A stretch of 64,000 bases of DNA, from the NCBI RefSeq assembly GCF_900078365.1, contig NZ_LT598653.1, forward strand, positions 1,674,001 to 1,738,000, in the 5' to 3' direction. A program made the position numbers and the translations under genes. Positions 34,296 to 44,537 of this stretch are shown piece by piece. Below the pieces are notes generated by a model. That model was not told the origin of the DNA. It searched no databases and saw only the letters and a program-made list of their open reading frames with translations. Numbering within the stretch: the first letter of the stretch is position 1; every line of letters starts with the position of its first letter. Origin of the DNA: an uncultured Sphingopyxis sp. GTDB taxonomy: Bacteria; Pseudomonadota; Alphaproteobacteria; Sphingomonadales; Sphingomonadaceae.

Positions 34296-34313
34296 CAAAT
34301 GTATCTACATTTG
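34296..34313. promoter_or_regulatory. palindromic operator upstream of mazEF
   Basis: CAAATGTATCTACATTTG is a perfect 18-bp palindrome (8-bp arms, TC centre) in an AT-rich stretch, 58 bases upstream of mazE. A related half-site, ATGATACATTA, lies nearer the start at 34263-34273. AbrB-type antitoxins bind such AT-rich palindromes. Confidence 0.55.
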
Positions 34314-34424
34314 CGATAGGGCAGCGCTTCTTCTCAAACGCCCGGCTCTCTCATCGTCCGCAATGTTCGCGGGCAATTGCCTTACAATAAATATCAACCG
34401 AAATGCCGGATGACCGGCCTTGGC

Positions 34425-35030
34425 TTATGGAAGCTGGGTGAGTTCGGTGATGCGGATCGTTTTCGACGCGAGCATCGGGTCGAGTATTCGCTGGATGCGG
34501 CGCGCGCGCTGTGAACCGACCGCGATGTTGAACAGGCTGTTGGCGATCACGTCGGCGATCTGGACGCCGTCGCTGCGGCGGCTGTCGGCGAGCGAGGCGC
34601 GGCCCCATTGGCCGAGGCCTGCCTGTATCTCTTCGCGGACGCCCGCGAGTATCTTGGGATCGTAGCGGCCATCGTCGATCACGACGTCGGTGCAGACACC
34701 GCCCGTCTCGGGTAGCCAGCGCCCGATCGCGAGATCGAGCAGCGCGGCATAGAGCGCCAGATCGCTCGGCAGCGTTCCGCCCGGATTTTGGGCGAGCTGG
34801 TCGCGCTTGGCGACCGCGACCCACGCCCGGCCGCCGGCGCGATCGAACAGTTCGAGCAGATAGGCGCGCTCGACGAGGCTGATGCGGCTGCCCTTGAGCT
34901 CGCCGCGCAGTCCCGTGACGCCGCGGAACCGGTCATGGATTTCGGTCGCGGCCTGGGGTGTCAGCATCACCGCCGAGAAGGTCATCGCGCCCGCGTTGAG
35001 CCCGCCCGATTCGTCGCAATAGATCGTCAT
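34425..35030 (-). CDS. DUF3800 domain protein
   Basis: 201 residues: MTIYCDESGGLNAGAMTFSA (the 'DESG' start typical of DUF3800), GLRGELKGSRISLVERAYLL, VVIDDGRYDPKILAGVREEI and SDGVQIADVIANSLFNIAVG (with the 'D...QxADxxA' end). The conserved acidic residues suggest an RNase-H-like metal-binding fold; the function is unknown and members often occur near mobile or defence genes. It precedes no obvious partner here. Confidence 0.8.
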   Translation of the reverse strand: MTIYCDESGGLNAGAMTFSAVMLTPQAATEIHDRFRGVTGLRGELKGSRISLVERAYLLELFDRAGGRAWVAVAKRDQLAQNPGGTLPSDLALYAALLDLAIGRWLPETGGVCTDVVIDDGRYDPKILAGVREEIQAGLGQWGRASLADSRRSDGVQIADVIANSLFNIAVGSQRARRIQRILDPMLASKTIRITELTQLP

Positions 35031-35039
35031 TCCCGCTGG

Positions 35040-35525
35040 TTACCGCACGCGCCCGAAAAAGGCGACCGATCGGCTCTCGCCGGACGCGATGGCGTCGGGC
35101 CAGAGCCAGCGGACATGCGTGACGTCGGCGGTTGTGGCGGGGCGAGGGACTGAGCCTTCGACTGGCACGGCGAGATCGGCGAGCGGGCCGAAATTCTTGC
35201 CGGCGTCGACCGAGACACCGAATCCCGCGGCGTCGTCGGTCCCGTCATAAGCCAGACCCTCGGGAATAGGATTGACCAGATTGACGCCTGAGGCGGGGGC
35301 GGCGCCCCTGTTGATAAAGGTCAGAGTGACGCGCACACGGTCTCCGGGCACGACGACGTCGGGCGCAACATAGGTCTTTTTCGCGGGTTGGCCGTCTGCA
35401 GCGGTCGTCGATCTCTCAAGTTCGATCCTGCTCGTCAGCGCGCCGCTGTCCTGCGCCGCCGCCGCTCCGGAGTTGACGGCCAGAAACATCGCCGCGGCCA
35501 ATATAGTCCCCACCTTGCCGATCAT
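35040..35525 (-). CDS. exported protein with a DUF11-like repeat domain
   Basis: 161 residues. The signal peptide MIGKVGTILAAAMFLAVNSG ends near AAAAQD. The mature part has PGDRVRVTLTFINRGAAPAS, GVNLVNPIPEGLAYDGTDDA and a C-terminal IASGESRSVAFFGRVR, the strand pattern of the DUF11/CARDB-like bacterial surface domain. The start at 35525 has GGAG 10 bases upstream. Periplasmic or surface role unknown. Confidence 0.75.
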   Translation of the reverse strand: MIGKVGTILAAAMFLAVNSGAAAAQDSGALTSRIELERSTTAADGQPAKKTYVAPDVVVPGDRVRVTLTFINRGAAPASGVNLVNPIPEGLAYDGTDDAAGFGVSVDAGKNFGPLADLAVPVEGSVPRPATTADVTHVRWLWPDAIASGESRSVAFFGRVR

Positions 35526-35563
35526 ATAGGCATCTCCTTCGGTCCTTCCGCACTTTTGGCGCA

Positions 35564-35950
35564 TCAGGCAGGGCAGGGATAGCGTTTCTTCATCAGGGCA
35601 TCGAAGGCCGAATAGACGCTGACCTTCCTGCGCACAGCGACCGGATAGCTGCGCAGGTGCGACAGCCATTGATCGGGGGTGAGGCTGCCCGATTCGGGCG
35701 GGCAACTCGTCGTCTTGCGCCCGGCGCGGCGTTCGGCGTCGATCCGCGCCTTGTAGCGTTTGCCTGCCGCGACGACTTCGCCCTTTAGCTGATGGCCTTG
35801 CGGCGTCGCGAGTGCGAGCGGACCGAGCCGTTCGATCGAGGCCGCGCGCGCCAGAAATGCCGCAACGCTCATGTCGCCCGGCGCCATGGCGCAGAGGAAA
35901 GGTGCAGCGAGCAGGACAGGCAGGACGCGCGCTTGTTTGGCGTTTATCAT
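35564..35950 (-). CDS. exported hypothetical protein (128 aa)
   Basis: Signal peptide (ARVLPVLLAAPFLCAMA) and a small basic helical mature part with RSYPVAVRRKVSVYSAFDAL and a Cys pair (TTSCPP and YPCPA). Not recognised. It lies between ftsH and the DUF11-like gene on the same strand and may be in the ftsH operon. Confidence 0.65.
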   Translation of the reverse strand: MINAKQARVLPVLLAAPFLCAMAPGDMSVAAFLARAASIERLGPLALATPQGHQLKGEVVAAGKRYKARIDAERRAGRKTTSCPPESGSLTPDQWLSHLRSYPVAVRRKVSVYSAFDALMKKRYPCPA

Positions 35951-36010
35951 GCCCCGTACCTGCCCCCGGCCAATGAATGCTCCCTGAATCGAAGGGGCTA
36001 GGCGCGAAGC

Positions 36011-37954
<1,944 letters not shown>

Positions 37955-38040
37955 CGGAATCTTTCCAAAAGCCGCGCGCGCGGCGCTTCAATGCTGCCAA
38001 GATAGGATAATCGGGTTAAATGACAATGAGGCAATCGGCC

Positions 38041-39039
38041 TTATTTGCGCGCTTTCCGCCGCGGCGCCGCGGAAATGCGCCAGATCGTCCCTTCGAGGCC
38101 GCGTACCGCGTCGATCAGCAGCTCGCCGACCATCGCGCGGCGGCCCTCGTGCATCGCGGCGATCACGCCATCGAGCGAAGCGCCGCGCAGGACGAGCTGG
38201 GGCGCGTTGGCGCGCAGGCGCTGCGCGACGATGCGGCGGAACATCTCGGGGGGATAGCCATCGTCGCGGATCACCGCGATGTCGGAGGCGTCGGGCCATG
38301 ACGCGATCAGCCGCTCGACCGCCCAGTCGAGCGCCTCGTCGGCCTCGGCAAGCCAAGCCGCCGATTTCGCCGCGGCGACGGGATCGAGCGCGGTCTGCGA
38401 TCGCAGCGCGTGGCGCAGCCGCGCGCGGTCGAAGCGGTCGTTGCTGTTCGATGGATCATCGACGAACGGCAGGTCGTTGTCGAGCGCAACCTCGACGAGC
38501 TCGCTCCTCCGCCAGTCGAGCAGCGGGCGCAGGATCAGGCCGTTTTTCGCGCGGATCGCAGCGAGGCCGCCGACGCCACTCGACCGGTTGAGCCGCATCA
38601 CGATCGTTTCGAGCTGATCGTCGGCATGATGCGCGGTGACGATATGGTCGAGCGCGTTCGCCGCGCGCCATTGTTCGAGCAGGCGATAGCGTTCGGCGCG
38701 CGCCGCCGCCTGCTGCGATCCGATGATCGGCGCCGGGGGTGCGAGCGTCGAATGGGGGATATGTTCGCGCGCGCAAAAGCCCGCGACCATCCGCGCTTCG
38801 TCGTCAGACCCCTTGCGGAGGCCGTGATCGACCGTCGCCGCCCAGACCTGTCCGGGCAGCAGACTGGTCATCAACCAGAGCAGTGCCATGCTGTCGGGGC
38901 CGCCCGATACCGCGACACCGTAATGGAGCCGGTGCCAGTCGGGGCCAAGCAGCGCCGCGATGCCGCGGGCCAACCGGCCGGCGAGGTCGCGATCAGCAGC
39001 CTGCTTTTGCTTTTGCGGCGGCAGCATCGGTGCGGACAT
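38041..39039 (-). CDS. tilS: tRNA(Ile)-lysidine synthase
   Basis: Modifies the wobble C of tRNA-Ile(CAU) to lysidine so that it reads AUA. The PP-loop YGVAVSGGPDSMALLWLM is intact; VWAATVDHGLRKGSDDEARM, HSTLAPPAPIIGSQQAAARA, ERYRLLEQWR and TAHHADDQLETIVMRLNRSS follow. The start is uncertain: the frame is open to 39096, inside the cpoB gene. I use 39039, although ATGs at 39060 and 39027 are also possible; all overlap cpoB, showing coupling. Confidence 0.92.
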   Translation of the reverse strand: MSAPMLPPQKQKQAADRDLAGRLARGIAALLGPDWHRLHYGVAVSGGPDSMALLWLMTSLLPGQVWAATVDHGLRKGSDDEARMVAGFCAREHIPHSTLAPPAPIIGSQQAAARAERYRLLEQWRAANALDHIVTAHHADDQLETIVMRLNRSSGVGGLAAIRAKNGLILRPLLDWRRSELVEVALDNDLPFVDDPSNSNDRFDRARLRHALRSQTALDPVAAAKSAAWLAEADEALDWAVERLIASWPDASDIAVIRDDGYPPEMFRRIVAQRLRANAPQLVLRGASLDGVIAAMHEGRRAMVGELLIDAVRGLEGTIWRISAAPRRKARK

Positions 39040-39940
39040 CCTGCGGCGCCTTGTCGCCATAGACTTCGTCGAGCTCGCGGAACGCCTTGCAAGCATCGGA
39101 CTTGCGCCCGAGCTTGTCGAGTGCGACGCCCATATACATCAGGCTGTGCGGCGCGCGGGGGCCGCTCGGGCGGTCCTTGTAGTTATTATAGAAGGCGACC
39201 GCGGCAAGGCTAGGTTTGCCTTCGTCGAGATAGGCGCGGCCGAGCAGATTCTGCGCGAAGCTCGCATAGCTGCTCTTCGGCCATTTTTCGGCGACCGTCT
39301 TCAACTGCGCCTGCGCCTCGGGATAGAGCTTGGCGTCCCATAGCCGATAGCCATAATCATAAGCGTCCTTCGTCTCGTTGCCGGTCGACGGCACTTCGAC
39401 CTTCTTGACGAGCGCGAGCCGCGCCGCATCGGGGGAGCCAGGCTTTGCAGCCGGCTTGCCGGCGGGCTTCTTCGCCGGCGCTGCGGCCACGGTGGATACG
39501 GTCGCGGGTGCCTTAACCGTGGGCGCGAGGCCCGCCGGAGTTGCGGCCGGGTCGACCGCCGCCGGATCGGCAAAGCGTTTGTCCATTTCGGCCTTATGGG
39601 CGGTGAACGCCTTTTCGAGTTCGCGTAGATGATAGGCATTCTGTTCGGTCTGGCCGGTCAGCGTCTGCAACTGTTCCTCGAGCGCATCGACCCGCGCGGT
39701 CAGGTCGATCACCGGAGCGTTGGCGCGCGAGCGTTCGCCCGGCGTGTTGTCGGGCGCGATCTCGCCTTCGAAAAAGGTCGGGTTGCCGCCGGGGAAGACC
39801 GAGCGTTGGACGGCCCGCATTTCCTTCTCGAGCCGCTCCACGCGCTTGCCGATGTTGTTGTCCTGCGCCGCCGCCGGCATGGCCGCTGCGAGCGCGATCG
39901 CCGCCGCTCCGAGAAAAGTGATCTGACGCGTCATCATCAT
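38993..39940 (-). CDS. cpoB: Tol-Pal system protein CpoB (YbgF)
   Basis: 315 residues: signal peptide (FLGAAAIALAAAMPAAA), an N-terminal coiled-coil region (IGKRVERLEKEMRAVQRSVF, VDALEEQLQTLTGQTEQNAY), a Pro/Ala-rich linker, and a C-terminal TPR domain (DAYDYGYRLWDAKLYPEAQA, QLKTVAEKWPKSSYASFAQN, LLGRAYLDEGKPSLAAVAFY). CpoB works in the periplasm, linking Tol-Pal envelope constriction to septal peptidoglycan synthesis. Two ATGs follow the first within 3 codons. The stop lies inside tilS. Confidence 0.93.
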   Translation of the reverse strand: MMMTRQITFLGAAAIALAAAMPAAAQDNNIGKRVERLEKEMRAVQRSVFPGGNPTFFEGEIAPDNTPGERSRANAPVIDLTARVDALEEQLQTLTGQTEQNAYHLRELEKAFTAHKAEMDKRFADPAAVDPAATPAGLAPTVKAPATVSTVAAAPAKKPAGKPAAKPGSPDAARLALVKKVEVPSTGNETKDAYDYGYRLWDAKLYPEAQAQLKTVAEKWPKSSYASFAQNLLGRAYLDEGKPSLAAVAFYNNYKDRPSGPRAPHSLMYMGVALDKLGRKSDACKAFRELDEVYGDKAPQDVRTDAAAAKAKAGC

Positions 39941-40072
39941 CTGCCGTTAGGTCCCCACTGATTAACCAATTGCGCCGCCATAACGCGGCAATCGGCGCCA
40001 GCGCAAACCCATTTCGGTGCGCTGCCGTTCGAACCGGCCCGGATGGCCGGTGTTTCAGGCCCTGTTTACCCC

Positions 40073-40221
40073 CTAGGACGGATCGACATTTAGCCCCCGG
40101 CGGCCTGCAAATGGCGGTCTTCCGCGCTTCCGGTGCTCACGTGCCAAAAGCACGCTGCGCTCCGGGTCACGGAAAACCACCATTTTCGATTCACCAGGAA
40201 CTAAATGTCGACCCGTCCTAG
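40073..40221. repeat. 149-bp MITE-like inverted-repeat element
   Basis: Ends are near-perfect 21-base inverted repeats: the left begins CTAGGACGGATCGACATTT at 40073, and the right ends GTCGACCCGTCCTAG at 40221, with one mismatch. The inside is non-coding with more GC hairpins (GGTGCTCACGTGCC...). It sits 9 bases beyond the stop of the RodZ-like gene. Small size and clean termini suggest a non-autonomous transposable element. Confidence 0.75.
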
Positions 40222-40230
40222 CCTTTGGGC

Positions 40231-41079
40231 TCAGCCTTTGGGGCGTGGCCCCGTGGGAGTGCTGCTCCCGCTGCCTTCGGTGCGTGCAGTCAGGTCGGCG
40301 GGTTTCAGCGAAACGCCCTTTACGAGCGTGTCGGCGGGCCCGATCGACCCGACGTCGCGGCCGCCGACAGTGACCCGCAGCGCCTGCGGGATGCTCGTGC
40401 GCAGCGTGAATTGTTCGATATAGGCGGGCGGCACCTGATAGACTTCGCCAGCTTCGAGCGTGCGCCAGTTCTCGGTCTTGCCGGTCGCATCGTCGAAGCC
40501 GATCCAGACTTCCGCAAGGCCGGTCAGCACGACTGGCGCGTTCGCCGCGACGGCAGCAGCGCCGGCTTTGGTCGCGGACGTCGGGGCGGCGTCGCTCTGC
40601 GGCGCTTCGGATTCGTCGGCGGCGCGGTTCTGCGCGGCGATCAGCGCCTCGTCGGGTTCGACCGAGAGGAAGCGCCAGACGCCATAGGCCGAGGCGAGCA
40701 GCAGCGTGACGATGACCAGCGTCCAGGTCAGCCGCGCCGTCGGCAGGCGCGCGGGATCGGTCGGCTCATAGGCCTCGTAAAGCGGCCGCGAACCATATTC
40801 GTCGTCCTCGAGCTCCTGGCGGACCGCGGCGCCGATCTCAGCCTCGGGCAAATCGACAGCGCGCGCATAGGCGCGCGCGAAACCGGTGACATAGGTCCGG
40901 CCCGGAAGTTCCGAAAAATCGGACTTCTCGATCGCGGCAAGGTGGCGCTGGGTGATGCGCGTCCGCGTCGCCACGTCGGCGAGCGACAGTCCCGCCGCCT
41001 CCCGCGCCAGCCGAAGCCGATCGCCGGTGCGCGTGATCGCCAACTCGCCCTGTTCGGGGGCGACGTCCTCATCCGTCAT
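40231..41079 (-). CDS. RodZ-like HTH membrane protein (DUF4115)
   Basis: 282 residues. The N-terminal Xre-type HTH (TGDRLRLAREAAGLSLADVA, TRTRITQRHLAAIEKSDFSE, LPGRTYVTGFARAYARAVDL) is followed by a polar linker, one membrane helix (LTWTLVIVTLLLASAYGVWR), a Pro/Ala/Ser-rich linker and a C-terminal DUF4115 domain (AEVWIGFDDATGKTENWRTL). This is the RodZ architecture, which ties MreB to the cell wall machinery. The ATG at 41079 follows GGAGACAGC. An ISL3 element sits about 210 bases upstream and may have displaced its promoter. Confidence 0.87.
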   Translation of the reverse strand: MTDEDVAPEQGELAITRTGDRLRLAREAAGLSLADVATRTRITQRHLAAIEKSDFSELPGRTYVTGFARAYARAVDLPEAEIGAAVRQELEDDEYGSRPLYEAYEPTDPARLPTARLTWTLVIVTLLLASAYGVWRFLSVEPDEALIAAQNRAADESEAPQSDAAPTSATKAGAAAVAANAPVVLTGLAEVWIGFDDATGKTENWRTLEAGEVYQVPPAYIEQFTLRTSIPQALRVTVGGRDVGSIGPADTLVKGVSLKPADLTARTEGSGSSTPTGPRPKG

Positions 41080-41295
41080 TGCTGTCTCCGTGCCGGTCGT
41101 TGGACCCAGGTTCGACCGTGTCGCCCGTTCATCGCATTGACGGCGCGAGAAAGTCAAATGAAGTTCGGTAAACGGCCGGTTTGAAAAGAAGCGGATTTTG
41201 GAGTTGGGGAAACTGGTTCTGGATCGAACTGGACCCGCAGTGAGAGTTGCCCGAGCAGGCGGGCTGGCCAAATGGGGCCAGCCTCGCACGGCCGC

Positions 41296-42675
41296 TTACG
41301 ACCATGCCTCTGGTTTCGAGCATTCCTCGCAAAGGGCGTGTTCGTGAACGCGGGGCGGCGGTTCCATGAGCGGCGCGACATAGGCCTTCCAATCTTCCAT
41401 CAGGGCAGCCGCGTCTATAGGTTGACTACATCTGATGCAGACGGGTTTTCTCGCGCGCCACGCCTCGTCCTTTGCATCCGCTTCCTCTTTACGTCTGCCC
41501 GGGCGCTTTCCAAAAAGCGCGCGTGCTCGGATCGATTCAAAATCATAGCCAGCGCCATAATTGTACACCCGCTTTATAGCGCCGTTTCTCGCCTCGGTCG
41601 GGCCATTTGTAAGTCGCCCGTGGTCGAAGAAGTTCAATATTTCTGTCCGCCAATCGTCGATCACGCCCGCGACGCCGGCGAAAACATGCTTGTCATCGTT
41701 CGGTATGCGAGCGCGCCACTCGTCGAGGGCCTCTTCCGCGGTGGCGCGGTCATGTAAATCCCAAATGCTAAGCAGCGCCTCTTTTGCCTCGTACGTGGCA
41801 TAGAGCTCCTCTGAATTTGCGAGCCAGCCTCCGAGTTCAATTTCCTCGCTCCCACTGAGTTCTGACCTTCGTTTTAGAAAAATCCCATTCACGCCTTTGA
41901 GAGCCTTCACGCGACCGCGGTGGATCTTTCGCTGATAGCGACGGCGCGCCTCATCCATAGCGCCATTAACTTTATCGGCCATGTGCCATCGGTCGACGAT
42001 AATGGCAGCCTGTGGCATCGTTCTCTTTACAGCCGTCCTATAGTAATCACACATGTCCATCGTAACCGCCTCGACATCCCCGCGGTTCGGTATCTTCATA
42101 AGAAAGTTCTGAACGGACTTCAGAGTTCGGTTACGAAGTAACTCGAACGGCCAACTGTCCTCAAGATTGATGAAGATCGCCCGCATCTGTTTATTAACTA
42201 GCGCCAGTTCGTCGATTCCGATGTGGCGGGGAGCGCGTAAATTGCGCGCATGATGTTCGGATAATCTGGCGAAATACGCTTTGCTGATCTCCCAGACGGT
42301 TGTCTCTGACACGCCAGTGTCTTCGGCCACGTGAGCAATCGGCTTCAACAGAGATTGTTTCTCGATATATTCCACCAAGCGCTTGGTCATCCGGCGGGTG
42401 TGATGCATTCCTGGCAAGATCTGCTTGAACGACGCCCCGCATGTGCGACAAGTATATTTGTTGTGTCGGACATGGATGAAGGTGTGCCTGCCATGAACCG
42501 GTGCATCCACAAAAATCCTGGTTGTTGCGCCCCGCTTGACCAGTCGGGCAGGGTCTTCACATCGTGCGCACTCGTCGGGTGCGAGATCATAGGTTGCAGT
42601 GATTTGGTAAGTGTCATTCTCGTCAACATAAACGTCGGAAACTGACCAGTCGGGCATTAGCATAATATTTGTCAT
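41296..42675 (-). mobile_element. ISL3-family transposase, intact
   Basis: 459 residues. An N-terminal zinc-finger region (ECARCEDP...CRTCGASFKQ) is followed by an HTH (HVAEDTGVSETTVWEISKAY), then the DDE domain with RHIGIDELALVNKQMRAIFI, VTMDMCDYYRTAVKRTMPQA, IIVDRWHMADKVNGAMDEAR and the glutamate region NGPTEARNGAIKRVYNYGAG. A second zinc finger (CIRCSQP...CEECSKP) ends it. No stop or frameshift, so it may be active. I could not locate the terminal inverted repeats by eye, so the element boundaries are unknown; only the gene is given. Confidence 0.92.
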
Positions 42676-43204
42676 GCTCGAATTAGTGGTTTGAAATTAC
42701 TTAATAATGTATTTATCGGCACGCGAAATTGCTGCCGATTTGGTTGCATCGGATATGTTGTCGCGCCGGTCGGTTGCCGGATTATTCATCCTGCATAGCG
42801 ATGCCGTTCAATCCAGGAGCCCAAGGCCGCCTTGCCAAGTGCTTCAACCGGTTCCGAATGCGACGGTGGTTGGCTCCCTTTTTTCCGCCGACCCCGCATT
42901 TGCGGCGCCTGCGCAAGTGGCCGGTGCGGTATATTGTCTGGGCATTCTTTACCTGATGCGCGGCAGGTCACCGTGGCGGATCCTGCTACCATATTTTCCG
43001 GTCGCCTCGACGCTCCGGCGCTGGTTTTTTCTATGCGCGACGACGCCTGAAGCTCTCGCTCAACCAAGGGTGTCGCTGGCATCGAAGTTGCCATGCGATG
43101 ACGAGTTGATTGCCTCGCGCGGTCTCTCGCGGCCCTCCTAATTCGCTGCTAAGAAACAAAAAATTTACCTCCGACGTTCAGACGCAGCGAGGAATGGAGG
43201 CCCA
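42676..43204. other. 529 bases without a supported gene
   Basis: Beyond the ISL3 transposase start. The first 60 bases are AT-rich and may include the right end of the IS. ORFs exist on both strands but none has natural-looking sequence or family likeness. The last bases carry GGAGG before the next start. Confidence 0.35.
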
Positions 43205-43876
43205 ATGACAGCTCTTAATTTTGCGATCACCGATGAAGGGATTTTCCTTGCGACCGATACGCTCGTCTCCCGTGATGGCCGACCATTGATGTTTACGGCC
43301 AAAGTCCTGACGCTACCTCACATGCACGGTCTTGTATCCGGGACTGGTTCGATGGTCCTGTTTCAACGCTGGTCGCTCAAGATCGTTAGCGAGATCCTGG
43401 CAGCCCATATGCACGTGCTCGATCTTTGTACGCCTAGCAGGCTTCGGAAAATTTGGGCAGAGATGTCGGACGAGGAGCGCGGCGGTGGCCCCGCCGATAT
43501 TTATCATCTATGCTATGATCCCGACGATGATCAATTTGGAGGTTTTGCATACCGCTCTTCGAACGATTTCGAAAGCGAGCCTCTCGGGCACGGGACTTAC
43601 CCCGAGCCAGGTTTGGGTGGTGCATTTCCTATCACAGCTTTCCCAGGCGATCTCGTGAGAGCATGTCGACGCCTCCGGTTCGAGCAGGACAGGTTGGATC
43701 TCGACAAACGTCAACATATTGGCGGCCAGGTCATCGCGTACATGATGCAGCGCCATGAGGCTGATGGACAACCGATGTCTACGCTGACGACAGTTCAGAC
43801 GGCATATGAATTCGAAGACTTCGAGGCTGCTTACGGTGAATGCGACGAGCGAACTCTGTTCGACGGGTGCAAGTGA
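43205..43876 (+). CDS. Ntn-hydrolase-like protein (proteasome-like fold), unassigned
   Basis: 223 residues starting MTALNFAITDEGIFLATDTL after GGAGGCCC. 'ALNFAITDEGIFLATDT...D' and 'HGLVSGTGS...' follow the strand order of proteasome/HslV-type Ntn hydrolases, but there is no pro-peptide and the Thr after the start is not clearly a nucleophile. I do not know its role. Codon use is less GC-rich than in the core genes, consistent with transfer. It lies 510 bases upstream of the lasso peptide precursor in the same direction. Confidence 0.6.
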   Translation: MTALNFAITDEGIFLATDTLVSRDGRPLMFTAKVLTLPHMHGLVSGTGSMVLFQRWSLKIVSEILAAHMHVLDLCTPSRLRKIWAEMSDEERGGGPADIYHLCYDPDDDQFGGFAYRSSNDFESEPLGHGTYPEPGLGGAFPITAFPGDLVRACRRLRFEQDRLDLDKRQHIGGQVIAYMMQRHEADGQPMSTLTTVQTAYEFEDFEAAYGECDERTLFDGCK

Positions 43877-44386
43877 GGCGGTGACCTCGAAATCATACGA
43901 CGCTCCGGCAAGGGCAGCGAACTCAACGTTCTGCGTTGGTGACGGGTTATCGACGGAAATTGGAATAGGTGACCCGCTGTCGAGACGGTGTTCGACCAAG
44001 AAGAGCGCATTCGCGTCGCCGAAGCCATGCTCCATCTCGTTAGGGGGGAGCCGTCGTAAACCACGCATCGGTGATCGATGGACAGCCTCGAATAGAAAGT
44101 CCGCGAAAATGGCACGTTTGCATCCAGGGAACAAAGATTGATGAGTGATCGAGCCAAAAGAGGTTGGGCCGGCATCCGTGTTATGTCCAGCGCGATGCCA
44201 AGAGGAGGGGCCGCTACCGAGACTGCCGACTCTTGAGGGTGTTAAGACGACATACGACCTTGCCCTAGTCTTATTCTGCTAAATCTCATTCGATTATAAT
44301 CAGATTATAAAGTGGAACTTGAGTCGTCTGCTGAATAACTTTTCGGATGCAGTTCAGTTGAGCTGTCTATTCGGAAGGAAAATGCG
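43877..44386. promoter_or_regulatory. 510-base upstream region of the lasso operon
   Basis: No supported gene. The last 120 bases are AT-rich and include the palindrome GATTATAATC at 44292-44301 (with a TATAAT at 44295-44300), followed by AGATTATAA. A GGAAC lies at 44314-44318. These could be a -10 element with an operator, or an extracytoplasmic-sigma site; I cannot tell which. Confidence 0.35.
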
Positions 44387-44527
44387 ATGAAAACCCTGAA
44401 TAATGAGGAAATGATCGATCTCGGTGCCATCAGCGTCGAGACGCGCGGCATCAAGCAACTCGGCGAGCCCGATTTCGAGGATGGCGATCATTATGGCCTC
44501 GTGGGTGCGATCAGCACCGACGATTGA
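44387..44527 (+). CDS. lasso peptide precursor (A)
   Basis: A 46-residue peptide preceded by GGAAGGAAAATGCG. The predicted leader is residues 1-20 (MKTLNNEEMIDLGAISVETR), with the required Thr at position -2 (Thr19). The predicted core is the last 26 residues. It starts Gly1 and reads GIKQLGEPDF, so Asp9 would form the isopeptide bond with the Gly1 amine, a nine-residue ring. The rest is a 17-residue acidic tail (EDGDHYGLVG, ending ISTDD). Leader end '(A)ETR' and core start 'GxxQxxEPD' closely resemble astexin-1. Followed directly by the B and C processing genes, which makes the assignment strong despite the small size. Confidence 0.93.
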   Translation: MKTLNNEEMIDLGAISVETRGIKQLGEPDFEDGDHYGLVGAISTDD

Positions 44528-44537
44528 AAGCGTAGGC

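Noticed and set aside
42707..43141. 144-codon plus-strand frame after the ISL3 transposase
   Set aside because: No ribosome site, mixed composition and overlapping open frames on both strands; no supporting motif.
43508..44134. 208-codon minus-strand frame upstream of the lasso locus
   Set aside because: Its first 90 residues look moderately natural, but more than half of it is antisense to the better supported gene at 43205-43876 and no family is evident. Kept open as a possibility only.
44141..44236. 31-codon frame starting MSDRAKRGWAG upstream of the lasso precursor, considered as a second precursor
   Set aside because: No Gly/Asp-Glu spacing for a lasso ring after a Thr(-2) leader and no ribosome site.
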